Of a stretch of DNA of 64,000 bases, positions 53,746 through 64,000 are shown in pieces. This stretch comes from Maniola hyperantus (lineage: Eukaryota; Arthropoda; Insecta; Lepidoptera; Nymphalidae), in NCBI RefSeq assembly GCF_902806685.2, contig NC_048546.1:9504534-9568533 (forward strand), given 5' to 3'. The position numbers and the translations under genes are program-made. A model generated the notes under the pieces. It made no database searches. It had not been told where the DNA came from and was given only the letters and a program-made list of their open reading frames with translations. Every line of letters starts with the position of its first letter. Position 1 is the first letter of the stretch.

Positions 53746-54276
53746 AGACTAGACTCGCAGTTTTATCAAGATACTTAATGAAAAAAAGAAAGAGACAACA
53801 ATAAAATAGGTATCTTAATTAACATTATTGTGCCCCACAAATAAGTTACCCGCACCGCTTTCACCACTCGAGCATTTGCTTAAAGTAAATGATTCGAAGT
53901 ATCACAAAAAATATGAATCATCATACACAATTTGTCGAATACCAAAACGATTTTATATAAAAAACACTATCGTGGAATTTAAATAAAGTTGCGGGCTGAC
54001 ACAAGCAAGCCTTATTTGCTAAGTCATGCTCTAATAACCGACGTTTATGACCCTTGTAGGCATTTGTATTGGAAATTTTGTACATAGACTTTAACAAAGC
54101 TTTATTATGCTTTGTTATTTTTATCTCCGCTGTCATGTAAGCGAAAGTATGCGAAATACGTACGAAAGTTGGTACATGCGCTACTTTCTAGTCAAATGGG
54201 GGCGTCTCGGGGGATGACTAAAATATTACGGTCCAGTTTATGTGGCACAATGCTGCGAATACTCCTCTCATTATTA
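53746..54276. other. Unassigned stretch
   Basis: A 71-codon minus ORF at 53921-54136 has no recognisable domain. No repeat end seen. Confidence 0.35.
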
Positions 54277-54447
54277 TAGTACGCGGCCAAAAGTGATGAA
54301 CATCGATCTTTAGAAGGAGACAGCAGATTTGTAGAGCACTGTCTCCTTCGCTGAAACCGACAAAGCGTCGTTTGGGTATGAGTGACAGAGATAACGCTCT
54401 ACAAAAATGAAATGTCATTCTAAAAGCCGATGTTTATCACGTTCCAC
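54277..54447. mobile_element. Palindromic MITE, family B
   Basis: Left end TAGTACGCGGCCAAAAGTGA, ACATCGATCTTTAGAAGGAG, CAGATTTGTAGAGCACTGTC and a centre AAAGCGTCGTTTGGGTATGA; right arm GATAACGCTCTACAAAAATG and GATGTTTATCACGTTC. Orientation is opposite to the 19775 copy, judged from the central segment. Confidence 0.85.
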
Positions 54448-54448
54448 A

Positions 54449-54537
54449 CTCGCCCAACGTGGAAGACTATGGCCAAACCTTACTCATTCTGAGCTCTGTT
54501 ATGAGCCGGCGATGGGTTGATCATGTTGATAATGATC
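54449..54537 (+). mobile_element. tRNA-type SINE (family C), 3' fragment
   Basis: CCCAACGTGGAAGACTATGG, CCAAACCTTACTCATTCTGA, GAGCCGGCGATGGGTTGATC and a short ATGTTGATAATGATC tail. It abuts the MITE on its left. Confidence 0.82.
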
Positions 54538-54673
54538 GTCTCAATATAAATATAGGATGTGTTTAGTTACTTATTGGAAGCTTTGGCTACAACTAAAACG
54601 TTGACATTGGAGGTCCGAATTTGTTCTCCGTACCTCAATGCTTTGAAGAACTCTTTTGTTTAATTCGGTAGCT

Positions 54674-54986
54674 AGACATTGACTGCAATCTCACCTGGTG
54701 GTAAGTGATGATGCAATCTAAGATGGATGCGGGCTAACCTGGAAGGGGTATGGCAGTTTTTATTAAACCCATACCCCTTTGGTTTCTGCACGGATCATAC
54801 CGGAACGCTAAATCGCTTGGCGGTATGGCTTTGCCGGTAGGGTGGTAACTAGCCTCGGCCGAAGCCTCCCGCCAGACCAGACCGGAAATTTAGAAATTAT
54901 AAAATTCCAAACCCCTGCCGGGAATCGGACCCGAGACCTCCTACTAACAAGACCTCAGCACTTACCACTGCTCCAGGGAGGTCGTC
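54674..54986 (-). mobile_element. Near full-length tRNA-type SINE (family H)
   Basis: On the minus strand, GACCTCCCTGGAGCAGTGGT (A-box region), AAGTGCTGAGGTCTTGTTAG and GAGGTCTCGGGTCCGATTCC (B box) form the head. The body follows: CGGCAGGGGTTTGGAATTTT, GGCGGGAGGCTTCGGCCGAG, CCGCCAAGCGATTTAGCGTT, AACTGCCATACCCCTTCCAG and CTTACCACCAGGTGAGATTG. About 313 bp. The plus ORF across it is an artefact. Confidence 0.9.
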
Positions 54987-55018
54987 AAGATAAGAAGGAT
55001 CTCAAATCATTATTATCT

Positions 55019-55254
55019 ACTACTCGTGCGCAATAAGTTGAGACCTGGGGGGCGGTGACGCCACAGACGCGTGGTTGTACTGTAGACAAAAATCAGAGCG
55101 CGTCGTCGTTGCGTGACGTAAGCAAGTACGAGACTAAGATGTTAAAAAATGGCGTTGTCTACAGTACAACACGGAAGCTTGAGGGGAAGTTACAGGGCAA
55201 GCGGGCGGAGGGTTGCACTCCAGGCGAGTCTCAACTTATCGCGCACGGGTAGTA
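55019..55254. mobile_element. MITE with 26-28 bp terminal inverted repeats
   Basis: Left end ACTACTCGTGCGCAATAAGT then TGAGAC; the right end, reversed, reads ACTACCCGTGCGCGATAAGT then TGAGAC. A second nested inverted repeat pairs TGTACTGTAGACAA with TTGTCTACAGTACA. The interior is GC- and CpG-rich and non-coding; the 65-codon ORF is an artefact. Superfamily not assigned. Confidence 0.85.
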
Positions 55255-55584
55255 CAGAAATCCTCCCAAAATTATGGGATTAATGGTAAGTTTATGTGAT
55301 TATCTTCAGCAATAAAGAACAAACAGAGAGAATTGCCGTCCCACCAACAAAGCTACTGATAACAAACTTAGCGTTACAATATTTTTTGGCTATCATTCGT
55401 AGATTCATCAGATCGTAGAATTAAGTTTAACTAGGTAAAGGTAGGTAACTTTTTAACTAGGTATGACTTGTAGGTAGGTAAGTATAATACCAGCATGCTG
55501 AATCGCTTGGTGGTGTGGTACGCTTTTACTTTTACTGTACCAAAATCAAAGCTTATGAGACATAACCAATTATAATTCTATATA
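55255..55584. other. Unassigned stretch with TAGGTA repeats
   Basis: Several TAGGTA motifs near 55434-55484 and a GCTGAATCGCTTGGTGGTGT string resembling family H. No gene. Confidence 0.35.
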
Positions 55585-55599
55585 GATATTTATTTAAAT

Positions 55600-55701
55600 A
55601 TCGGGAAGTGGGTGGATGAGGAAGGCCGAGGATCGTGTGTGGTGGCGTGCTCTTGGGAAGGCCTATGTCCAGCAGTGGACGCAAATAGGCTGATTGATTG
55701 A
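55600..55701 (+). mobile_element. RTE 3' end with 15-bp target duplication
   Basis: Open frame SGWMRKAEDRVWWRALGKAY, then VQQWTQIG, TGA and a TTGATTGA tail. Flanks GATATTTATTTAAAT (55585-55599) and GATATTTATTTGAAT (55702-55716) match at 14 of 15 bases. Same lineage as 34644-35046; only the last ~90 bp were copied. Confidence 0.9.
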
Positions 55702-55716
55702 GATATTTATTTGAAT

Positions 55717-56357
55717 GCAATAGAGTCTATTCTCGTTCCAGTTGTCTTCTCGTTCCAGTTGTCAGATGAAGTATGAACTTTAACATTTTAGTTTTCGAAG
55801 CTGTAGGTACATCTAGTATGACGAATCATATTCTCTATGAAATAATCAATTAAAGAGAGGGGAATCTGGATTAGATGTTATCCGACCCTGTCGGCACATG
55901 AGTTCAATCGTGAGGTCTATAACAAGACTATAGGTGGAACGATCGTTCTTGGTACTTTGATTTAGAGAATGTTTCGCTAAGGTAATTTTCTTTTGAAGGT
56001 ATCCGTTTTATAAAACGAATATTTTTTAAGGATTGAAGGCGTTAAATGCTTGTTTTGGTTTGTTTAAATTAACTATTTGTTTATTACTTATTAAATACTT
56101 GCCAACCCCACGTAGCGTGGGATAAGGTCAGGAAGAAGAAGAAGAAGCGTAAATACTTACTATTTTGCCAATATTGCATGAAATGTAAAAGAAACAAAAT
56201 AATCATTTACTACAATTCAACAAAAATAATACTTATAATATCTTTCAAGTAAGTCTCCTTTTCCATTTCTTTTGCAATACCGATTTTGAATATTTGCAAA
56301 GATTGTATGTTCTACAAACTGTAATAAGTATTTGACTGAGAAATTCACCAGTTATTT
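55717..56357. other. Unassigned stretch with a LINE tail
   Basis: TGCCAACCCCACGTAGCGTG then GGATAAGGTCAGG(AAG)n at about 56101-56149 is a 3' end of a further non-LTR lineage, its frame reading LPTPRSVG then stop. The rest is unassigned. Confidence 0.45.
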
Positions 56358-56397
56358 TTAGGGTTCCGTACCTCAAAAGGAAAAATGGAACCCTTAT
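56358..56397 (-). mobile_element. Repeat family F, terminal fragment
   Basis: TTAGGGTTCCGTACCTCAAA and AGGAAAAATGGAACCCTTAT match the 3' end of family F on the minus strand. The remainder is lost. Confidence 0.75.
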
Positions 56398-56858
56398 ATG
56401 ACCGGACCTGGAAGGGGTAAAGGTACCTATACGATAAATGTCGTTTATTACAAAGTATCAAAACGTATAGTTTAATGCCGTGTAATCATGACAGCAGAAC
56501 TCGACATGTTTTGGTACCATTTTGGTCAGGCATTTGAGCTATTGTCAGCGATTTAATTGAAACAGCGGGAGTCGAACTGGACAGCCTTACGCCTGGCGAA
56601 GACACAGGAAACAATGTTTCGTATGAAAAGTTTTATTTAGCTCCTTAATTGCCTTCATAATATACTTTAATTAGAATCGGGCCGTGTTGTTCATGATTAA
56701 TGTTGTACAATAAATAAGACATGCAGATGACTTGAGAATATCCCTTAGATAATCTTTGAGATAATCTCTATCACTCCATGGTGTCCTAGTCCCTACTCCC
56801 TAGTAATAAGGTCCTACTATTCGTCGATCCTTTTTCGATATTACAAATTAATAATAAC
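56398..56858. other. Unassigned stretch
   Basis: No coding or repeat signal recognised. Confidence 0.35.
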
Positions 56859-56881
56859 ACGAAGTCACAGGCATCGTCTAG
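56859..56881 (+). mobile_element. Helitron-like 3' end trace
   Basis: ACGAAGTCACAGGCATCGTC followed by TAG|T is a diverged copy of the ACGAAGTCGCGGGCATCAGC-TAG terminus. The body upstream is not recognisable. Another Helitron-like element begins 9 bp later. Confidence 0.6.
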
Positions 56882-56890
56882 TCTATCTTC

Positions 56891-57070
56891 TCTATAATAT
56901 AAAAATTAATCACTAAATGTGTTGCTCATCGCAAATCTCAAGAACCGCTGAACCGATTTCGCTGATAATTCTTTTTTTATAATATTCCTTGAAGTACGAG
57001 GATGGTTCTTACGGTGAGAAAAAAGTTTGAATTGACTGTTAGGCGGAACGAAGTTCGCCAGGGCAGCTAG
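56891..57070 (+). mobile_element. Helitron-like element (CCGATTTCG subfamily)
   Basis: TC start (TCTATAATATAAAAATTAAT), CACTAAATGTGTTGCTCATC, GCAAATCTCAAGAACCGCTG, AACCGATTTCGCTGATAATT, TTGAAGTACGAGGATGGTTC, GGCGGAACGAAGTTCGCCAG and GGCAGCTAG|T. GGCGGAACGAAGTTCGCC is an 18-bp perfect palindrome near the 3' end, the position of the canonical Helitron hairpin. Confidence 0.85.
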
Positions 57071-57096
57071 TTTTGTATAAATAACATAATAGAAAC

Positions 57097-57128
57097 CATC
57101 AGATTTCAGTTATTACTGAAATCTGATG
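57097..57128. repeat. Perfect 14-bp inverted repeat, 4-nt loop
   Basis: CATCAGATTTCAGT, TATT and the exact reverse complement. Located 26 bp beyond the Helitron-like 3' end and not known to belong to it. Confidence 0.85.
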
Positions 57129-58011
57129 CTTTACTTGGTGTAATTATTGAATTTCAGACCAACAAATTATTCCTAGTGGACATTACCTTGTTAAAGATGT
57201 ACAGGAATAGAAAACTCATTAAAGAGTGTTCGTATCTTATTAGGAGTCTATAAATAAACTTTAATGGTACACTTTCGTTTCGCAGTTAACCGATTAATAA
57301 TCCAAATGAAATCAATTATTAATCGAAGGGAACCCTAATAAATGATACAGACAATCACCCTTTGATAAATGAGACTTGTAAACTAATCCAACAAGTTTGA
57401 CAGACGGAATTATTTTGTGCAAAATATCGGTAGGCTACTTAAATGTTTCACTGGGAAGTACTATGTCCAGTTCGGAACATTATAATTTTAAAATATACAT
57501 AATATTATATATATATATTTATTTATTTATTATATTAATTATATAATATTACAAATAAAATATTATAATTACTATTTTAATCAAAATTGATTTGGTAATA
57601 CCTCAGTACCTAATTCATTTTGAGAGAAGAAAATGAAAGACTTGTATAGCAGCACATCGGACATGCCTATTGTATAATATACATATGTATTATTATTACG
57701 TCCACCAGTGGCCGTAACGCATACTTATATAGATAGGGTAATAACTGTAAATGAAAGGTGCAATTATCGTTTCATTAAACATAATTAATAGTTTATTTAG
57801 GTATGGTATAGAACTTTTGTAGTTCTAAAAAGAGTATCTATTAATTTAATATCTAAAATAGGGTAAAAATTCCAGACTAGCATTTTTTAAACATGCTAGT
57901 GTGGCCTTTGAGCCATTAGCTTTTAGCTATGTATTTTGTTTCAATAACTTTAGGTATGCTTCTAATCAGTAAATAATTTTTTTAGTAGAAAAATTAGCTA
58001 CACAAATAATG
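57129..58011. other. Unassigned AT-rich stretch
   Basis: Very AT-rich around 57480-57570 ((TA)n-like). Nothing recognised. Confidence 0.35.
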
Positions 58012-58172
58012 AGGCCGATTCTCTTGTACACAATCTCTAAACTAAACTAAATTAACATGTCTAAATCTAGTGCTATTCTTTTCCGCAAGCAACATTATGA
58101 AAGGGATAGCAATAGATTTAGACGTGCCATTTTAGTTTAATTTAGAGATTGTGTACAAAGGAATTAGCCACA
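58012..58172 (-). mobile_element. Palindromic MITE, family K copy 2
   Basis: AGGCCGATTCTCTTGTACAC, AATCTCTAAACTAAACTAAA, TCTAAATCTAGTGCTATTCT, AAGGGATAGCAATAGATTTA, TTTAGAGATTGTGTACAAAG and GAATTAGCCAC. An inverted-orientation sister of 26013-26174 with intact ends. Confidence 0.9.
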
Positions 58173-61100
58173 ATGTTGACAAAAGTTAATTATTGGGCCT
58201 TACATGGACATCATTAAAATAATAATGATCTGTATTAAAATAAACTGTATAACAAAGGGTAACCTCAAATTATCTCGTTTTAAAAAGAACGATATAAATA
58301 AAAGCAATTAATTACAATGGAATGGCGCTCACGAAATCCCATCCGATCTGCTCTCATTCGAATAAATTCTAATTTTAACACCTGCTCGCCTACCAGAACC
58401 CATTATGTTGCATTAATCGACAAAATATTTTTAGAAAAAGTACAAATTGTTATACCTACTAGTAGAAATTATATATTCTTAATAGTTATACTAGTAGGTA
58501 GTCTTATGTTTTGTAACTGAGTACTTACCTATACTAACTAACGCCATCCAGATCCAGGTAAAAAGTTTACCAACGATAATTTGTGAATAATATAATTATT
58601 ATTCAACTGTGCATACCTACCTATTATAAAATTGTAAGTGTTTTTGTGGTCTTTTTAAAGTAATCTACTCTACTTCTACTAATTGAGATGCTTGCTACCA
58701 CATTCATGCAGACAAAGTTAAATATAAAAGCTAGTAAATGATAAAATATTTTATGCTTTAACAAATTAAAAGCAGTTTTAAGGGATAAGCTACCTGATTT
58801 TTCCCTATAGAACTTGTGTCCCAACCAATAAATAAATTGCTCCTATTTTAAAGCACCTTACTAAAGAAAAGGTACTTCAATGAATGATTCGTAATAAGTA
58901 GAAAAACTTTTAGTTAAATTGGTCTTTCGAACGAAGTTAATTAACAAGACATAATTCCGGGCTTATGTAAAAAAGTGAAGCCAAAGGACATGCGACAATT
59001 TACATTTTCAAGTAGTTTTATGTGTACGGGCTATTAACTGCTTGATTTACTCATCCTCCCGGGTCGCTTAGAGCCATTGTATCTTCATAAAACTGCCCAA
59101 TTATTTCCATTTCGTACTTATCTCGCATCTAGTATCAATCTACTCGTATTACACAAAAATTTACGAGACTGAGGCTTCCTCGGCCAAGATGAATAATAAA
59201 TTTCGTTTAACAGCCTCATGTCAGGCCTCAGTCCGATGTCCGTTTGTACAACTCCGCAGCACAGCATCTGATTTATAGCTCTCTTTGTTTCGTATTTGCG
59301 TCCTTTATTGTTTTATTGGTGGACAGTTTCTTTTTTTTTTTGGGTCTGTCGTCTTTTGTGGGTTGCCATTTATAGGGTAGACCGGCACGCTTTGCTAAAT
59401 TTTATCGGTCCATTAGTTTGTAGTTTTAGTAAAATCAGATGAAACACATTAGTTTTAATTTACATTTGTATTTTTAGGGCAGGTGATACTTATGTACTTT
59501 TTTGGCATTGGCTACCAAAATCTATAGTTAATATTTCTTATGATGTGTAAGTAGACCCAAAATCGAGATAATATGTACGAGTAATTTCTTTTTCATTTGT
59601 TTTAAAATAAGAAAGACCTTAAAAATCTTTACATTTTTGAAAACTAAAAATTTGTGAACATCAATGGCCAATGGAAAATTTATTAGAAAATTATTAACTT
59701 TAGTCCCTTAAGTCCTTTTAAAATGCTTTTTTGATTACGCAGAATGTGATTAAAATGAATACCTAAGAAAATAAAATTTCCAAGAACAGAGGGGCCATAA
59801 AGAGCCCCCAATATCTTTTATAAGAGAACAAGATCTCATTAAAATTTTATTCTCAATGACCGCATCGAGATAGGAGCACAATAAAGTTGTCGGCCTCATG
59901 TGAACGCTATTCACTAAGCGAGTTACAATTCCCTTCCGAGATACTGTACTAATTAGCGCAACTATACCTACCTACCAACACACAGCGAGCTACTATATCG
60001 TATAGTATAGGATCCTAATATGACAGGGGAGAAGAGTAGTGATTATGTAAAAGTAGATCTCTTCTGAGGAGAATTTGCTAAGTGGGATCAAGTTAGGGTA
60101 ATCCAGCTAAAATTAAAATGCTTGAACCCACAAAAAGCTTGATGCCAGTGACGCGCGACCTCAATGGCACAACTACGCGACATGACGTTCTAGAAGTTCT
60201 TAGATAAGGAACAGAACGCTATGACAAAGCGTTACTGGAAAATCGTAGCATCTATACAATAAACTAATACTTGCACCAATACGCGCTAGGTGATTAGCTG
60301 GTGATTATGACCAGTACTGAGTACTGCTCAAATCAGAGATCAAATAGACGGAGAACGGGGGGTAATGGTAATATTTTGAAATGCCAAGATTATTCTCTAA
60401 CCCAGATACCGACTTGTGCAATCAAAAGAAATGCACTGACGTAACTAGGCCACAATACTCTTTAGGTCAGAGATCAGATTAAGAAGTAGGTACCTACATC
60501 GCCTTTCCCAAACCTGTAAAGATTGTCGCTGTCTACGAGTTATCTGCACGTCATACTGCATTATATGCTGGTAGGCTAAGCTATTCCAGCAATGCTGCTA
60601 CAAAGATCCAACCCTCTTCTGCTATTGTAGGAGTGGTTCTGCAGCAGCCAGCTAGAGTTAGATTTTGGCTGGCTAAAATGACCAACCATTTCGTCAACCT
60701 ACTCAGCAACACCGTCGTGATCTTCCCTGAAATCCTTTAGGTTTCCGACATGGTCTGGGCTGTAGATCAAATTGAATAACACCACTACGCTATCACGCAT
60801 GCGCTTCAGAGAAGAACCAGCAAGAAACATTTGAAAATTTTGTAACATAGTATTTTAAAGAACCTGTTTCATGACAATCTAAAAAGAAAAAGGTAAAAAA
60901 AAATAAAAAAAACGCCGCGTTAAGCTATACAAAGTCTCCGATAACCATGTCGGAGGATTGCCAGCGAAACATACAAAAAAACATAGTATTTTAAAAGAAT
61001 GCTAAATATTAGCTGAAAACTGGCATCACGTTTACTACAGATGCAATAAATTCGGGAATGTTTTTCGGAATAAAACGTTTTACAACTCCAATATGTCTCT

Positions 61101-61314
61101 CGTCAACGTCGTCGTGTCGTTGTTTAAAAAGTTACTTGTTATTCGACGTTCGTTTAATTTATTGAGACGTTTATTGCTAAGGTTTAACGTTTACTAATTC
61201 AGTCTAAATATAACGGAAAAATTCAATGAATAAAATGTTATTGTTCAAGGTTGGAATCTTCTATATCATATTTCATTCTACTGTCCGTTGATAAAACATT
61301 TATTACTACTGTAC
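58173..61314. other. Long stretch without recognisable features
   Basis: About 3.1 kb with no repeat boundary and no ORF with a recognisable domain. A TACCTACTAGTA/TACTAGTAGGTA inverted pair lies near 58454-58500. CTCCGAT/ATCGGAG-like stems occur near 60940. This is one of the least repeat-laden parts of the window. Confidence 0.35.
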
Positions 61315-61570
61315 AGGGGTCTCCTCTCAGAACAATAAGGATCTGGCCAATATCCATCACTCTGGCCAAGTGTGGATTGACAACCGTAAAAAACATTGAA
61401 AACATTATGGAGAACTCTCATGCATGCAGGTTTCCACGATATTTTCCTTCACCGTTAAAGCAAGTGAAATTTGGTTGCTTAGAAAGCACATAACTCCGAA
61501 GTGCATTCCGAGGAGCGAACCCCCAACCTGCCGAATACGAGGCTGACGTATTAACCTCCAGGCTACCGCC
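61315..61570 (-). mobile_element. tRNA-type SINE (family C), decayed
   Basis: Read on the minus strand, it opens GGCGGTAGCCTGGAGGTTAA, passes GTTGGGGGTTCGCTCCTCGG (damaged B box), GTGAAGGAAAATATCGTGG, GCATGAGAGTTCTCCATAAT, CCACACTTGGCCAGAG and ends AGAGGAGACCCCTGTACAGT. The 3' tail is lost. Confidence 0.85.
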
Positions 61571-61599
61571 ACAAAGTTAGGACAATGCCCCTAAAAGGT

Positions 61600-61740
61600 A
61601 TAATACGCAACAGGTCGAGATGATAACCCAAAATGAAGAATGGCTAACCCAATGCGGGCGAGCGCGGGTGACGTGTGGGTGTGCGGAGCGTCCCCCCGCC
61701 TCATACACCGATTGCCATTTCAACCTGTCGCGTACTATAC
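61600..61740. mobile_element. GC-rich palindromic MITE, family A
   Basis: Left end ATAATACGCAACAGGTCGAG; right end CCGATTGCCATTTCAACCTG then TCGCGTACTATA. Much of the left GC-rich half is deleted; GGCGAGCGCGGGTGACGTGT-like sequence remains on the right. Confidence 0.88.
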
Positions 61741-62097
61741 CTACTACATACTCGTACCTCTAACACCAATTTCTATCTTATAACAAAAATTTAAATGCTC
61801 CAACTCAATGGCTGGCATTTACTTATTTTAATTTTAGACAAATACAAACAAGTATTTTTAGTGTAGTGGTGCTAGAGACATCTTCAGCGTTCGTTCATTG
61901 CCAAATCAAGGGGGCTCTGTCTTGACCTGTCCTGTTCTGCAAACAAAATAATTATTATTCATCAGGGGAAATTCTTCAGAAAACAGTACCTAATGAGAAA
62001 TATGACGTAAAGAGCAAGAATACCACCAAAGAATTTCATTGTCTCATTTCTATATTGGCGTTTCATATTATACAATATACATTTTAATATTACCTAT
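61741..62097. other. Unassigned stretch
   Basis: Nothing recognisable. Confidence 0.35.
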
Positions 62098-62205
62098 AAA
62101 CTTTTTAATGCGAAAGTGTGTATGTCTAGTCTATGTCTATCTATCTGCTAGGTTGTGTGTATGTCTGTCTGCTAGCTTTTCCGGCTCCGACTGCCTCCGG
62201 GATAC
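62098..62205 (+). mobile_element. Diverged Helitron-like 5' fragment
   Basis: TATAAACTTTTTAATGCGAA and AGTGTGTATGTC, variable (GTCT)n, CTGTCTGCTAGCTTTTCCGG. It resembles the start of the 13891 element. Confidence 0.55.
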
Positions 62206-62290
62206 GGGATTATATTATTTTGCAAGACACCCATTGTCATTGAATGAGCATATTATTCTTTTGTGCAGCTGAATTAGTTGTTTTAAGTAT

Positions 62291-62447
62291 AGCATGCCTG
62301 AGAGTTGATATTATAATGCTGTCAAAGGTGTGTGAAGTCTGCCAATCGGCACTTGGCCAGTGTGTTAGACTATGGCCAAAACCTTTCACACTATGAGAGG
62401 AGAACCGTGCTCTGTAGTGAGTCGGCGATGGGTTGATTATGATAAAG
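62291..62447 (+). mobile_element. tRNA-type SINE (family C), 3' half
   Basis: AGCATGCCTGAGAGTTGATA, AAAGGTGTGTGAAGTCTGCC, AATCGGCACTTGGCCAGTGT, AGACTATGGCCAAAACCTTT, GAGAGGAGAACCGTGCTCTG and GTAGTGAGTCGGCGATGGGT with a short TTGATTATGAT tail. The head is missing. Confidence 0.9.
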
Positions 62448-62478
62448 TAGCATTAAAATTTAAATAAATATTTTGCAA

Positions 62479-62720
62479 CTAGCTGATGCCCCTTCGTTCG
62501 CATGGAAGTAGGTTTTCAAAATCCCGGGGGAACTCTTTGTATTTCCGGGATAAAAAATAGCCTATGTCACTCTCCAGGTCTTCAACAGCTGTACCTACCC
62601 ATGCTAAAAATTACGTCGATCCGTTGCACCATTGCGACGTGATTGAAGGACAATCCAACAAACCAACAAACCAATAAACCAACAAACAAACACACATCTC
62701 GCATTTATAATAAGGGTAGG
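62479..62720 (-). mobile_element. Helitron-like element (GCGAAAGTGTG subfamily)
   Basis: Minus-strand CTAGCTGATGCCCCTTCGTT, GGGGGAACTCTTTGTATTTC, ATAGCCTATGTCACTCTCCA, ATTACGTCGATCCGTTGCAC, CGACGTGATTGAAGGACAAT, CACACATCTCGCATTTATAA and AAGGGTAGG terminus. Confidence 0.87.
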
Positions 62721-63229
62721 TACTTACTAATAATCATTTTTTCACACGATTGTCGCAAGAATTCCTTCATTCTTTTTCTCTTTTTTGCATGAAAGTACGA
62801 AATAATTGGCTTTTGCCTCCGGCTGCAGTTATGTGGTTCCTTTTATTTGAAGCATTCCGAAAGACAAATTCAACAATTTCGCACTCGCACCTTTATTGAG
62901 GCATCTTTTGAACAGGGGTTCAATAATCGCTTGTAATATTTAAATCACCACCTGTTATGACACATCGTTCTTCTTATTATACCACTTGAATAAAAAGAAC
63001 ATCGCACCTCGTAAAGTTAAGGTCAGCTCACACTGAAGGAGCATCGCGATGAGATCCAACGAGAATTTACATAAGCATTACTTCACTAAGATAGTGCTTA
63101 GGCTATGTAGAGCTAGGCGGTGTTTGACATTGACCACCTCTTAGTTTCACTTTCATCTAGTCTCGCTGAAAAATTTAAAGGCGTGAAGTAAAACTGTTAT
63201 CACTGTCATTTACAGGATAGTTGACACAA
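62721..63229. other. Unassigned stretch
   Basis: No coding or repeat signal recognised. Confidence 0.35.
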
Positions 63230-63490
63230 AGCCGTGATAGTCTAACTAGTGGTTAAAATGTCCACCGAGAGGATGGTTCGGGAGTTCAGCGGTTCGATCC
63301 CGGGCAAGCACCTCTAACTTTTCAAAGTTATGTCACTCACTATCGTGAGGCAACTTATATGCCTGAGAGTTCTCTATAATGTTCACAAAGGTGTATGAAG
63401 TTTGCTAATCCACACTTGGCCAGCGTGGCCACGTGGCCAGATCCTTGTTATTATGAAAGGAGAGCCGTGCTCATTAGTGATGATGATGAT
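63230..63490 (+). mobile_element. Near full-length tRNA-type SINE (family C)
   Basis: AGCCGTGATAGTCTAACTAG then TGGTTAAAATG (A box region), GCGGTTCGATCCCGGGCAAG (B box), CACCTCTAACTTTTCAAAGT, GCCTGAGAGTTCTCTATAAT, CAAAGGTGTATGAAGTTTGC, CCACACTTGGCCAGCGTGG, AGGAGAGCCGTGCTCATTAG and a (TGA)n tail. The body has short deletions. Confidence 0.9.
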
Positions 63491-64000
63491 TTACTTGATA
63501 CCATTTTGCCGTTGTGTGTAGGGGCGCCACTTACAGCTCTACTAGGTATTCTAAAGTCACATGACTGTAATAAATGGATCCATACAAGCTGTATGATATG
63601 TACATTGTACATACGACTGTATGATCGTATGGCATATCCACTCAATAATATTATCGAATGACCTATTACCATTTAAAATTTATTATATTCTCATCACTTC
63701 TCGCTAACAGTGTGGATGTGCCTTTTATAGTATTGCCATCTAACCAGCTGACTGCGAAATATCATTCGCAAAGCGGTTGCAAAGAAGTATGCCCGTGATT
63801 ATTCCACAGGGAAAATAACTGAGGATTATTCACACTTGTTTTCTCTATTGAAATTATTCTTACAATCAAACGTGTTATTTGAATTCCAAATTTAAATTAT
63901 AAGTGGTAAAGTTTAAAATCAATTGTAGAGATTATCTCTTATGATGAATAGCGTATGAGAGAAGGCATGGTGCATTTATAAAAAGAAAAGAAAGGTCTAT
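63491..64000. other. Unassigned stretch to window end
   Basis: Opposing ORFs at 63395-63661 and 63451-63672 overlap the SINE tail or each other. No recognisable domain. Confidence 0.35.

Noticed and set aside
55055..55252. 65-codon plus-strand ORF
   Set aside because: Entirely inside a terminal-inverted-repeat MITE.

Overview
The window looks like a gene-poor, AT-rich stretch of a lepidopteran (moth or butterfly) nuclear genome, either intergenic or inside a very large intron. The call rests on interspersed repeats that are hallmarks of Lepidoptera: a tRNA-derived SINE with a (GAT)n tail, RTE retrotransposon 3' ends whose ORFs end in YVQQWTxxG plus a short tandem tail, Helitron-like elements running from TC(N)TATATAAAAGG(TGAC)n or TTATAAATGCGAAAGTGTG to a GCGGGCAT-A/C-AGCTAG end, and repeats with a GGGTTCCGTACCTCAAAAGG end. 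The species cannot be fixed. The TAGGTA/TACCTA motif is strikingly common.

No intact gene was found. Nearly every long ORF falls on a repeat or looks like chance. The one stretch that could be host coding sequence is a small GC-rich minus-strand ORF near 9.23-9.46 kb, a possible first exon. No functional tRNA, rRNA, CRISPR array, operon or prokaryotic feature was seen.

Layout: 0-5 kb has a palindromic MITE, a diverged tandem duplication, tail-to-tail SINEs and a roughly 0.9 kb inverted-repeat element. 7-9 kb has a SINE, an RTE 3' end, a repeat with a tRNA-like B box, and the candidate exon. 13.9-16.6 kb has a Helitron with a hAT-type MITE nested in its microsatellite, an 11-bp minisatellite and two head-to-tail Helitrons. 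17-24.5 kb is a dense MITE zone that includes a hAT element with perfect 8-bp target duplications. 26-35 kb has LINE ends, a 508-bp inverted-repeat element and an RTE with an 11-bp target duplication. 36-50 kb is a patchwork of SINEs, Helitrons and Jockey/CR1-like ends. 52.9-57.1 kb has several nested insertions. 61-63.5 kb has SINEs and Helitrons.

The pieces do not form a pathway. They record a succession of transpositions, several of which can be ordered by nesting (SINE into MITE, MITE into MITE, Helitron into SINE, hAT MITE into Helitron, RTE into an older repeat). I did not find an undescribed functional system. The items that may be new are the 508-bp and 0.9-kb inverted-repeat elements, the in-register 11-bp minisatellite, several perfect short palindromes and the candidate exon.
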